Assembly (NCBI GenBank): GCA_964623625.1
Contig: CAZUUJ010000014.1
Location: 1-64,000 of the forward strand
From: CAZLGM01 sp964623625
GTDB taxonomy: Bacteria > Desulfobacterota > Desulfobulbia > Desulfobulbales > Desulfocapsaceae
Direction: 5' to 3'
DNA length: 64,000 nucleotides
The notes beneath the pieces were generated by a model. It saw only the letters and a list, made by a program, of their open reading frames with translations. It searched no databases and had not been told where the DNA came from. Both the position numbers and the translations under genes were made by a program. The stretch's first letter is position 1, and the number at the start of each line of letters is the position of its first letter. Shown piece after piece: positions 34,672 through 42,452 of this stretch.

Positions 34672-36008
34672 AAGTCTCTCTCATCAACCCGCCCCGCTCA
34701 CCTCACAATAATATCCTGAGCCATGCATCACCTGAAGCCAAGCAGTTCATCCACAGAAAACTGATCGGCCCACCTCTTGGTCTTCTCACACTGGCCGGCC
34801 TGGTAAATGATCATGATATCAGCCTGCTGGAGATGAAGGGGGAATATGATCTGATCCCGGACAGCCCAGAACCGGCTGAAATGGTGCACAAATTTCTGCA
34901 AAGAGAGAATCCGGATATCGTCGGGGTCACCTTTATCGCTTCTGAATTTCCCTACGGCTTGGAAATCCTTAAAACAGTCAAACAATTCAATCCTGAAATC
35001 ATCACGGTAGCGGGTGGGCTACATGCTGCCCTCTGCTCAGATGATTTCATCGATCCAAGTGTCGATATCGTCTGTCCGGGACCGGGAGCTTACGTTTTTA
35101 GAGATATCGTCCAGGCTGTGGAGCGACAGACGGATTTTGATCATATCGGTGGAATTCTTATTAACCGCGACAGTCATTTGCAAGCCACTCCAGCGCCTGT
35201 ATCTGTTATCAACCCCGCTGACAACGACTTTGTTACGCCGGACAGAAGCCTGCTGAAGCGGTGGGTTTCAACCTATGTGGTCGGTAAAGCGCCGGGGCCT
35301 TCGACGTATGTATTCACCTCGCTTGGTTGCCCGTACACCTGCTCCTTCTGTTCCATCTGGCCCCAGTTCAACAGGCGATACCTGCAGCGGGACGTCGAAT
35401 CGGTGATCAGTGAACTGCAAAGCCTGGATGAGTATGATGTGATTCGTTTTTCTGATGCCAACACCCTGGTCAATCTCGACTTTGCCCATCGACTTTTTGA
35501 CCGCATAGAGGAAGAATCCATCAAAAAGACCTTTATCATGGACATCCGGGTGGACACGGCTGCAAAGCATCCGGAGCTTATAAAAAAGCTGGCCCGGGGC
35601 GGCCTGAAGGTGGTGATCACCGGTTTCGAATCGATGCGCCAGGAAGAGTTGAAGAACTACAACAAGCAGCTCAACGCAGACCTGATCGACATGGCCATCG
35701 ATGTTTTTCACGACAATGACATCATGTTGCGGGGCAACTATATCGTTCCCTGCTCTTATGATGAGGAGGATTTTAATTATCTGGCCGAATACGCTGGCAG
35801 CCACCGGGTCGCCTTTGCTGGTTACACCATCCTTACACCCTTTCCCGGAACTACCTTTTACCAGGAGGTAAAGGAGGAGATCGTCGACTTTGATCTTGCC
35901 AAATACAACATGTTTAATGCGGTGATGAAGACCAAATTGCCCCTTGATACGTTTTACCGGAAGGTCAGTGATCTGTGGCTGTTAAGGAAGGGAGAAGATA
36001 TGATCTAA
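34668..36008 (+). CDS. Cobalamin-binding radical SAM enzyme 2
   Basis: 446 residues. The N-terminal B12-binding-like domain has DIVGVTFIASEFPYG and VAGGLHAAL; the cluster site is C221-x3-C225-x2-C228 in SLGCPYTCSFC, followed by the SAM-binding strands (IRFSDANTLVNL; VVITGFES). The start ATGA overlaps the crotonase stop, so it is the last gene of the tightly linked unit. It is clearly different from enzymes 1 and 3 (little shared sequence beyond motifs), which suggests separate reactions. Its reaction is unknown. Confidence 0.88.
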   Translation: MKVSLINPPRSPHNNILSHASPEAKQFIHRKLIGPPLGLLTLAGLVNDHDISLLEMKGEYDLIPDSPEPAEMVHKFLQRENPDIVGVTFIASEFPYGLEILKTVKQFNPEIITVAGGLHAALCSDDFIDPSVDIVCPGPGAYVFRDIVQAVERQTDFDHIGGILINRDSHLQATPAPVSVINPADNDFVTPDRSLLKRWVSTYVVGKAPGPSTYVFTSLGCPYTCSFCSIWPQFNRRYLQRDVESVISELQSLDEYDVIRFSDANTLVNLDFAHRLFDRIEEESIKKTFIMDIRVDTAAKHPELIKKLARGGLKVVITGFESMRQEELKNYNKQLNADLIDMAIDVFHDNDIMLRGNYIVPCSYDEEDFNYLAEYAGSHRVAFAGYTILTPFPGTTFYQEVKEEIVDFDLAKYNMFNAVMKTKLPLDTFYRKVSDLWLLRKGEDMI

Positions 36009-36167
36009 CCATAAACAGCCACAGGTACCCCATTTTCGCGTGGTTTCTTCAGTCCGCATAGGTTGAACTATAGCACACAGAAGAAGCCATGCGAAACTGG
36101 AGCACCTGTGACAATTTATGATTTTAACAAACTTCTAAAAGTTCGAAATTACAAGGGAACAATAACA

Positions 36168-36356
36168 ATGAAAATTTTACGCTTTCTACTTCTAATCGTT
36201 CTACTCTTTACCCTTAATGGCTGCTTTTTAACGAAGATCGTCACCGTTCCCATGCGAGTGGGTGCGGCGGTTATTTCCATCGTTCCGGTTGTCGGTAACA
36301 CAGCCCATGATGCCATTGATGAAGCCGCGCAAGTAGTGGATGAAATCCCGCTGTAA
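36168..36356 (+). CDS. Small lipoprotein (DUF6726-like)
   Basis: 62 residues. Start ATG 36168 with AAGGGAAC upstream. The signal segment LRFLLLIVLLFTLNGC ends in a lipobox (LNGC), predicting a lipidated C18. The short mature part is hydrophobic then acidic (VGAAVISIVPVVGNTAHDAIDEAAQVVDEIP). Function unknown; it may simply be a local housekeeping gene between the two halves of the biosynthetic locus. Confidence 0.65.
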   Translation: MKILRFLLLIVLLFTLNGCFLTKIVTVPMRVGAAVISIVPVVGNTAHDAIDEAAQVVDEIPL

Positions 36357-36377
36357 CTGATATCCACAAGTAAAAAA

Positions 36378-36410
36378 AGGCCCTATCTCCTCTAAAAGGG
36401 GATAGGGCCT
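36378..36410 (-). terminator. Rho-independent terminator
   Basis: Perfect 13-bp stem AGGCCCTATCTCC / GGGGATAGGGCCT (one G:T pair allowed) with a 7-base loop; on the minus strand it is followed by a run of seven T. It terminates the Tim44-like gene and may also stop plus-strand transcripts. Confidence 0.85.
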
Positions 36411-36444
36411 GATGGTTGTTTGATCGTGACGACAATTTGAACGG

Positions 36445-37398
36445 TTATTCTTCTTCCGCTTCAATTCCCTCGAGTTTCCAATCTTCAGTATTCACTGGTC
36501 GGGCCCAAGTCCAACGCTCGGCGAATTTCACCGGCTCTGTCATGGAACCGTCAATCAACTCACCTGACCGATCATCGACCGTGTAGTCGAGCAGACTGGC
36601 TGTAAAAAGAATAGTGAGATAATCCTCTGATCCGTCACTGCCGGCATCGACGATTTCCACATCCCTGATAGCAATGGATTCGAGTTTATTGATATGCCCT
36701 TTGCGGCGCATCTCCTCAAAATGCTTTTCATATTCAACAGCCAGTTGTTGCCCCAGCAGATGTTCGTAAGACGACAGATCACGCCGCATCCAGCCGGCCT
36801 GCACCTGGAAGAACACATCGGCAGCCACCTCGACAAAATAGTTTTCATCGAATCCCGGATCGGTTGCCCTGATTTCCGTAAAACCGGCCTCCAATGAATG
36901 GACAGGTGACTGCGGTTTAGGCGGAATATCGACACTGTCCATGGCGCCTGGAAATCCGGCGCCGAATGGAGACTGTCCCTCACCCGTCGGTGGAGGCCGA
37001 AAACCGGGGGATGAGTCGGACACCGGCCGTCTGCGGCTGGCCTTAAAGAGAAAATAGCCGACCAGACCAAGCAGCAAAAGCGGTAGGATACCAAACCCGG
37101 TCCCACCAGCCCCGAACAGAGATCCAAAGAGAAAAGCACCGATGGCACCACCAAGCAGACCGCCCATCAATCCCCGGCCAAAACCCTGTCGGTTTGCCTG
37201 AGTTCCTTTGTTCACAGCCTGATTCGTGCGCTGCTGCGCTTTCGGCACCGCCTGCTTCCTCGGCATGGTCCGCTTAAACATCCGTCCACCCATCCGCGAC
37301 CGCGCATCAGCATATTCTGCAATAATCCCCGCTTCGATAAAACTGATAGCGAAAAGGACAAGAAACAACGGAACGAGTTTTTGCATTGCGTTATTCAT
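36445..37398 (-). CDS. Tim44-like domain membrane protein
   Basis: 317 residues. An N-terminal signal/anchor (LVPLFLVLFAISFIEAGIIAEY) is followed by a basic stretch, then a Gly-rich segment (GFGRGLMGGLLGGAIGAFLFG) and a second membrane helix (GILPLLLLGLVGYFLF). The C-terminal ~150 residues form a Tim44-like domain (YFVEVAADVFFQVQAGWMRRDL; YTVDDRSGELIDGSM; RWTWARP). Many proteobacteria have this architecture; its role is unknown. It faces the lipoprotein gene tail to tail across the terminator. Confidence 0.85.
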   Translation of the reverse strand: MNNAMQKLVPLFLVLFAISFIEAGIIAEYADARSRMGGRMFKRTMPRKQAVPKAQQRTNQAVNKGTQANRQGFGRGLMGGLLGGAIGAFLFGSLFGAGGTGFGILPLLLLGLVGYFLFKASRRRPVSDSSPGFRPPPTGEGQSPFGAGFPGAMDSVDIPPKPQSPVHSLEAGFTEIRATDPGFDENYFVEVAADVFFQVQAGWMRRDLSSYEHLLGQQLAVEYEKHFEEMRRKGHINKLESIAIRDVEIVDAGSDGSEDYLTILFTASLLDYTVDDRSGELIDGSMTEPVKFAERWTWARPVNTEDWKLEGIEAEEE

Positions 37399-37621
37399 TT
37401 TTAAAATCCCATATAAAATATTTTATGGATTCCGGCTTTCGCTGGAATGACAAAAAAGAAGTATGCTAAAATTTTTACATACATCATATTCCCAGCTTTT
37501 CTACTGTAAATAAGAACTCTCTGCAAATAGTATCTTGGGTGTCCAACTTGCACAAAAAGATCAACACATTATAGCTAACTTTGTGTATGCCCTGTTTTCT
37601 TGTTCAACACATCCCAGTTTG

Positions 37622-37735
37622 AAAAAAAGTTATCAGAAGTGCTCAGGTTTGATTTGCTGGGTTCAACCGCTATAGCTCATCCTATGCGGTTGAGCCCAGG
37701 GGATCAAAGATGAGTGCTTCTGGTAACTTTTTTTT
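37622..37735. repeat. Large near-perfect inverted repeat (~48-bp arms)
   Basis: Left arm AAAAAAAGTTATCAGAAG... to GGGTTCAACCGC; right arm GCGGTTGAGCCC... to CTTCTGGTAACTTTTTTTT; arms pair at roughly 80-85% with a ~15-base loop (TATAGCTCATCCTAT). Flanking A and T runs make it a possible two-way terminator, but the stem is far longer than needed, so a small mobile or REP-like element is as likely. The T-run side overlaps the last base of the cupin gene. Confidence 0.7.
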
Positions 37736-38054
37736 AGATTGGGGGGGCTATTGTTACTACAACCCTCATATCAGTCGTCGCCCGTACCCCATGGGGATCG
37801 GCAATATCACACAGCAGCATATCCCCTGTTTTCGCTTCCATTGAAGCATCATCCGTCAAGAACTCCCCTTCCCCTTCCACAACCAGGATTGAGAGCTGGC
37901 CTTCAATGTCGTGGGAGTGTACCGGAAAAAGGGTGCCTGCCATCAGATTGAAATTGATGATTTTAAAAAATTCCGAATCGTGGAGGACAATCGATTTCAT
38001 TCCCATCGGATTAAATTCTCTTGTCTCGGAAAGCTTCAGTTTTTTCATTTCCAT
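37734..38054 (-). CDS. Small cupin-domain protein
   Basis: 106 residues. One cupin barrel with the metal motif HSHDIEGQLSILVVEGEGEF (His-x-His-...-Glu type, residues ~53-72) and the second motif CDIADPHGVRAT. Such proteins bind a metal and may be sensors, isomerases or oxygenase-like enzymes. It lies 38 bases after the radical SAM 3 gene on the same strand, so it may belong to the locus; its role is unknown. Confidence 0.8.
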   Translation of the reverse strand: MEMKKLKLSETREFNPMGMKSIVLHDSEFFKIINFNLMAGTLFPVHSHDIEGQLSILVVEGEGEFLTDDASMEAKTGDMLLCDIADPHGVRATTDMRVVVTIAPPI

Positions 38055-38092
38055 AGTGTTCCTCTTCGAACTGATTTAATTTCGGATGGTTA

Positions 38093-39505
38093 TTATAACA
38101 CTAAGTTTCTTTTTAAGCGAAGCAATGTCCGAAACATCGGCTCGGTCAATTTTTTCTCTTTTCGCTCTTTCATAGCAGCGGCCATTAACTCGGGCGGCGG
38201 TTTGGTCTCACTTATACGAATGCAATTGGGCCGGCTCTTTATTTTGTCATCAATGATCTGTGTCAGCCCCTTTTCACCAAGAAGAGAAGAAACATAAAAT
38301 ACCGGATCGAGTAGTGACTGATCTTTTGAAATCAGCTTTTCCTTCAATGCTAAATTATACAACGGAGTGGAAGGATATATTCGCAGCCCTTCAGTGACAT
38401 GAACCATATCATCCTGATCGATGTAGGTATCGACAAACTCGAACGTCTCATCAACGGTTGTCACGCTCTCACCTGGACCGCCGAAGATAAAAAACCACAT
38501 GGTCGGCATTTGGTGCTTTCGGATCAGCCCTGCGCTCTGCTGCAACTGCTTGAGAGTAAAGTTCTTTCCCATCTTTTTCAACACTGTGGGGCTGGCGCTG
38601 TCGGGAGTCGAGTCAATCTGGGCAAAGCCCGCCCGCCGCATCAAATCCAATAGTTCATCGCTGACATTGGCTGGATTGATCCCCATGGTTCGTAGGTTCA
38701 CCCGCAAACCTCGACGGACAATCTCCCGGCAGATCGCCTCAGCGTGTCCCGGCGGATCGTTAAAAGTTGAATCGACAAACTCAAAGGTTGCCCGTTTCCC
38801 CATTCTTTTAGAGGCTGCCTCCAACTCATCGACCACATGGGTTGCCTGCCGCTTTCGATAACAACTTCCCTCAAGAACCGGATACGAGCAGTATATGCAC
38901 CGGTGGATACAGCCTCGTTTTGTCTGGATGGGATAGGCTCCCCGTTCCATATAGGGTGAATAATCGATCAGTCTGTCCAAGTCGGCGTAAAAGGGCTCAC
39001 CCAGATCAAGATACTCTTTTGTCTGACGGGGTCCCTTCTGCGATCGGCTATCCAGCAGCCAGGGAAGTTCCGATAAATCGGTCCCGTTGTCCAGGCCGCG
39101 AAGAAGACGAAGGAGTTTCTCCTCAGCCTCTCCGGTTATACCATAGTCAGCTCCAGACAACCGCATCAGTTCACGTGGAAAGATGGTAAAACCGCTGCCG
39201 CCCAGGATGAGAAGACCATGGAACCGTTTTCTGATCGGCCCGATAAAGTCGGTAATCAGTTCCGGAATGAATGAATGGGCCGCGCCCTTGACCATATCGT
39301 CAATATTACGGATTGAAATACCTACATAGTCGGGATCAAAATCGTCCAGACAGTCAAGAACAGTCTCTGTGGAAGCGGCCAGACCGTCTATAACTCTGAC
39401 CTCATAGTCGGATTGAAGACGCTGGTGAAGATAACTGAGCCCCAGGGGCGGAACGGGATAGGGTGTTGAGGCCCGATTGGTGGAAATGAGAAGGACTTTT
39501 TTCAA
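38093..39505 (-). CDS. Cobalamin-binding radical SAM enzyme 3
   Basis: 470 residues. B12-binding-like N-terminus (PPLGLSYLHQRLQSDYEVRVIDG; LLILGGSGFTIFP; GEAEEKLLRLL) and cluster motif C199-x3-C203-x2-C206 in KRGCIHRCIYC. The C-terminus lacks the DUF4070-like tail of enzyme 1. Transcribed with the ACP 2 gene (23 bases upstream), suggesting that the substrate may be bound to that ACP. The cobalamin ligand motif DxHxxG is not seen in any of the three enzymes, so cobalamin would bind without a His ligand. Confidence 0.88.
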   Translation of the reverse strand: MKKVLLISTNRASTPYPVPPLGLSYLHQRLQSDYEVRVIDGLAASTETVLDCLDDFDPDYVGISIRNIDDMVKGAAHSFIPELITDFIGPIRKRFHGLLILGGSGFTIFPRELMRLSGADYGITGEAEEKLLRLLRGLDNGTDLSELPWLLDSRSQKGPRQTKEYLDLGEPFYADLDRLIDYSPYMERGAYPIQTKRGCIHRCIYCSYPVLEGSCYRKRQATHVVDELEAASKRMGKRATFEFVDSTFNDPPGHAEAICREIVRRGLRVNLRTMGINPANVSDELLDLMRRAGFAQIDSTPDSASPTVLKKMGKNFTLKQLQQSAGLIRKHQMPTMWFFIFGGPGESVTTVDETFEFVDTYIDQDDMVHVTEGLRIYPSTPLYNLALKEKLISKDQSLLDPVFYVSSLLGEKGLTQIIDDKIKSRPNCIRISETKPPPELMAAAMKERKEKKLTEPMFRTLLRLKRNLVL

Positions 39506-39528
39506 TGATTGAATGTAAGACGAATGGG

Positions 39529-39792
39529 CTATTTTTTTTCTGATTCGACAAATTCGGCAATGGTGTCCACAGTCTGCAGGATATTGTGGGCATGGTTCTG
39601 ATCATTGATCACAACCGAGAACTCTCTCTGAATGCCCATCACCAGTTCCAGACCGTCGAGGGAATCAAGACCGAGTTTCTCACTTTCAAAAATCATCTCA
39701 TTATTACTGATCTCTTCCGGTGTCACATCGGAAATGTTCAACACATCGATGATCATCTTCTTGATTCGATAGTGCAGATTATCTTCGCTCAT
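39529..39792 (-). CDS. Acyl carrier protein 2
   Basis: 87 residues. Phosphopantetheine attachment at S44 in LGLDSLDGLELVMG, with the usual acidic helices and the late VDTIAEFVE. It looks closer to standard ACPs than ACP 1. It lies between radical SAM 3 and the BtrH-like gene; in butirosin synthesis the BtrH enzyme takes its acyl group from a dedicated ACP (BtrI), so ACP 2 is the obvious donor here. Confidence 0.9.
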   Translation of the reverse strand: MSEDNLHYRIKKMIIDVLNISDVTPEEISNNEMIFESEKLGLDSLDGLELVMGIQREFSVVINDQNHAHNILQTVDTIAEFVESEKK

Positions 39793-39855
39793 ATTTCCTG
39801 GTTGGTTAAAACGATTGATTCGAGATTGAATATACAGTCGTGATTGACTTACGAT

Positions 39856-40863
39856 TTATAATGACCTGGCAATAGCGTATAACCGGTTGAACAGGCTATG
39901 CTCCACCCGGGCTCGTTCATGGATCATCCCTTTCAACTCATCTAATCTCTCGGGTCCAAGGTCTCTTGCCTTGCCGATCCGGGCAACGAACAGTGAAATC
40001 TGCCGCCACTCATCACCATTGGCCATCATTTCCGCGGCCAGGCCATCCAGTTGATCATTGTCAAGGAGCTGTGCCGCTTCCTTTAGAAACGAGGCATAGA
40101 GAAAACGAAAGCCACCGCCGCCTGTTCCCCGGTCTTCCAGGATCACGTGGATCATCATGATTTCGTGGGAGAGATGGTCAATATCCCTGCATAACTCCGG
40201 CCATCGGGTCACCTTATCCCCGAACCGCCTGATGCCGCGAATACCCATTAACGGGATCGGCAACCGCAGCATGTAGAAACAGGTCTGCTTGATCCCATCT
40301 TTAATTCCGGCCCGCAGGTCGGCCTCAGGATCAACAGCGGTAACCCTGAATTGGAATCCGGAAGGCGCAAAAGGTCCCTTGACCGATCGCGCCGTTTTCA
40401 AGGTACCCTCATCGAGTTTCGCAATCACCGGGTGATAGGAGTCGCTAATCAGATAATCGGACCCCTCTTTACCGACCACATTGATATAGTGTGCGTTAAA
40501 ATGCGCTCTGGCATAGGGGGGAATATAATTCATGTAGAAAAAATCGACCTGAACCGCTACCGGTAAACCTTGTTCGAGCAGTCCGTCCAGCTCTGCCATC
40601 GACCGAGCAGGATCTTTCTGACGGCTTGATTCGATCTGAAGGTTGAGTCTTTTCTGTACCTTTTGCCGAATTTTCCCCGGCTGATTTCTCAGCACAAAGG
40701 TGGGAAAATCCATGGTCGGCAATTTGAAATAACCGAAGAACAGACCTCCGGAAATACCAAACACCATCGGCTCCGAAATAGCCAGCCCCGCATGATTGAT
40801 CTGGGTTGTGACCGCCCCTGATTCACAGTGGGCAGCCATTTTATGGTTAAAGTTGATAGTCAT
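39856..40863 (-). CDS. BtrH-like acyl-ACP:amine acyltransferase
   Basis: 335 residues: BtrH N-terminal domain (to ~180) plus a C-terminal helical part resembling DUF4872. BtrH moves an acyl side chain from an ACP to an amine of an aminoglycoside. The papain-like residues are visible: C13 in AAHCESGAV, H125 in FNAHYINVVG and D141 in LISDSY, with the SEPMVFGISGGLFFGY signature between. This points to off-loading of the ACP-bound product on to an amine or similar acceptor. The acceptor is unknown, and no sugar or aminoglycoside genes are present. Confidence 0.83.
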   Translation of the reverse strand: MTINFNHKMAAHCESGAVTTQINHAGLAISEPMVFGISGGLFFGYFKLPTMDFPTFVLRNQPGKIRQKVQKRLNLQIESSRQKDPARSMAELDGLLEQGLPVAVQVDFFYMNYIPPYARAHFNAHYINVVGKEGSDYLISDSYHPVIAKLDEGTLKTARSVKGPFAPSGFQFRVTAVDPEADLRAGIKDGIKQTCFYMLRLPIPLMGIRGIRRFGDKVTRWPELCRDIDHLSHEIMMIHVILEDRGTGGGGFRFLYASFLKEAAQLLDNDQLDGLAAEMMANGDEWRQISLFVARIGKARDLGPERLDELKGMIHERARVEHSLFNRLYAIARSL

Positions 40864-40936
40864 CTGATCGTGTTCGGGTAACCCGCTAGACTATAGGTTA
40901 AGACCTATTCGTTGTTGATCTAATGGTTTATGACAG

Positions 40937-41401
40937 TTAGTCTTTATTTGTAATCCGGCTAATAATAACCTGGGGCAGACCCGTCTTTTCATAACCAATT
41001 TCAATCCGTTCATCATCGCAGAGAACGATCTGGAACAGTTGGGCAACCGGAATGCCAAAAACCTCCGCGTACTTTTCAAGCAGGGCAACGCTGATGGTAC
41101 TAAAACCTTTGGGGGTCATATGGTACCGGAGCTTCCTCTTGCTGACGCCGACCCGGACCGCCAAATCCCCCTCACCGATCTCGACCAGATCCTTATAATA
41201 GGCAAGCGGTGAAATTTCCCCCCGCACCAACTCTTCCAGCCGCTGTTGTCTGAGCTTATCGCGTTTTTCAAAGAAATCATCAAGATAGTTGTCAGCCATA
41301 TAAGAGCCGGTCTGCATAGGACCGTATGACTGGTCCTCCTTTTCAACGTAGAGGATCAGCTGATGGCTGTGGTCGATTTTAAGATCCTTTTCTTTCATCA
41401 A
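40937..41401 (-). CDS. Small helix-turn-helix-like protein in the BtrH operon
   Basis: 154 residues. Residues ~75-125 (IGEGDLAVRVGVSKRKLRYHM ... KYAEVFGIPVAQLFQIV) look like an XRE-type helix-turn-helix. The N-terminus is acidic with no known domain. It is divergent from the ABC transporter genes across a 262-base gap and is read with the BtrH-like gene, so it may control both units. DNA binding is inference from the motif. Confidence 0.65.
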   Translation of the reverse strand: MMKEKDLKIDHSHQLILYVEKEDQSYGPMQTGSYMADNYLDDFFEKRDKLRQQRLEELVRGEISPLAYYKDLVEIGEGDLAVRVGVSKRKLRYHMTPKGFSTISVALLEKYAEVFGIPVAQLFQIVLCDDERIEIGYEKTGLPQVIISRITNKD

Positions 41402-41663
41402 ACAGTTTGTTTATTTGAAATAATCGGAATTGGATACGTCTACTCAAAAACAAGGTGAAACAATTACTATCAGCTACAAGGTTTGTAAATATGGCATTTG
41501 ACACATTTCCACCTTCCTTTTCACCTGAATTGCCGTTAAGATATACCGTCATTGTAAAAAAACAAGAGAAATTGAACGATTGTTTTAAAGCAGCCCACTT
41601 TTCTCCCGGTACTCAACCTGTCAATAATACAACCCGGGCAGTCCCATCGATCTGAAACCGGAA

Positions 41664-42452
41664 ATGACTCCTGCTACCACCGAATCAGCAAGCCAAACCA
41701 CATCGAATATGTCCGTCATTAAAGCCGATTCGATCAATAAAACATATAAAGATGCCACTGAACCGGCATTGGACGGGTTTTATCTGAGCATCCCTTCGGC
41801 CTCTTTTTACGGACTTCTCGGGCCCAACGGAGCCGGAAAGACCACAGCCATCTCCATCCTCACCGGCTTACTGGCTGCCGATTCCGGCGAAGTTACCATT
41901 CTTGGCTACAGCCTGAAAGACGAAAAAACAACCATTCAGCAGAAGATCGGATTTGTCCCCCAGGATCTGGCCATTTATGAAAAAATGACCGGGTATGAAA
42001 ACCTGAAATTTTTCGCCAGACTCTACGGCCTATCAGGTGCTCTTCTTGCTGAACGAATATCCGAATGCCTTGAGTTCACCAGGTTGACCGATCGGGCATC
42101 GCGACTGGTGTCCAGTTATTCCGGGGGGATGAAAAGACGGCTCAATCTGGCCGCCGCTATGCTCCACAATCCCAAAATTCTTTTCCTTGATGAACCGACG
42201 GTTGGCATCGACGCTCAGTCCAGACAACTCATCCATGAACGGCTCACCGAGATCAACCATTCAGGAACAACTATTATTTACACAACTCATTATATGGAAG
42301 AGGCTCAGGATCTCTGCTCCCATGTGGCCATTATCGACAAGGGGAATATTATCCAGGAGGGAACGACCGAAGAATTGACTACCGGACAGGGTTACACTAA
42401 TCTCAACGATCTCTTTTTTGCTATTACAGGTAAACAACTGCGCGATGAATAG
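41664..42452 (+). CDS. ABC transporter ATP-binding protein (ABC-2 exporter)
   Basis: 262 residues. Walker A LLGPNGAGKTTA, Q-loop region FVPQDLAIYEKM, signature YSGGMKRRL, Walker B ILFLDEPTVGID and the switch His in TTHYMEEAQ are all intact. The family is the DrrA/NatA-type exporter ATPase. The permease follows with an 8-base overlap. As the only exporter beside the acyl locus it is the likely product export or self-protection pump, which is inference from position. Confidence 0.93.
   Translation: MTPATTESASQTTSNMSVIKADSINKTYKDATEPALDGFYLSIPSASFYGLLGPNGAGKTTAISILTGLLAADSGEVTILGYSLKDEKTTIQQKIGFVPQDLAIYEKMTGYENLKFFARLYGLSGALLAERISECLEFTRLTDRASRLVSSYSGGMKRRLNLAAAMLHNPKILFLDEPTVGIDAQSRQLIHERLTEINHSGTTIIYTTHYMEEAQDLCSHVAIIDKGNIIQEGTTEELTTGQGYTNLNDLFFAITGKQLRDE

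Noticed and set aside
36555..37154. 199-codon minus-strand open frame
   Set aside because: Overlaps the Tim44-like gene in another frame of the same strand; product has random composition.
41455..41655. 66-codon open frame before the ABC transporter genes
   Set aside because: No ribosome site or domain; the region is more likely the shared regulatory gap between the divergent HTH and ABC genes.
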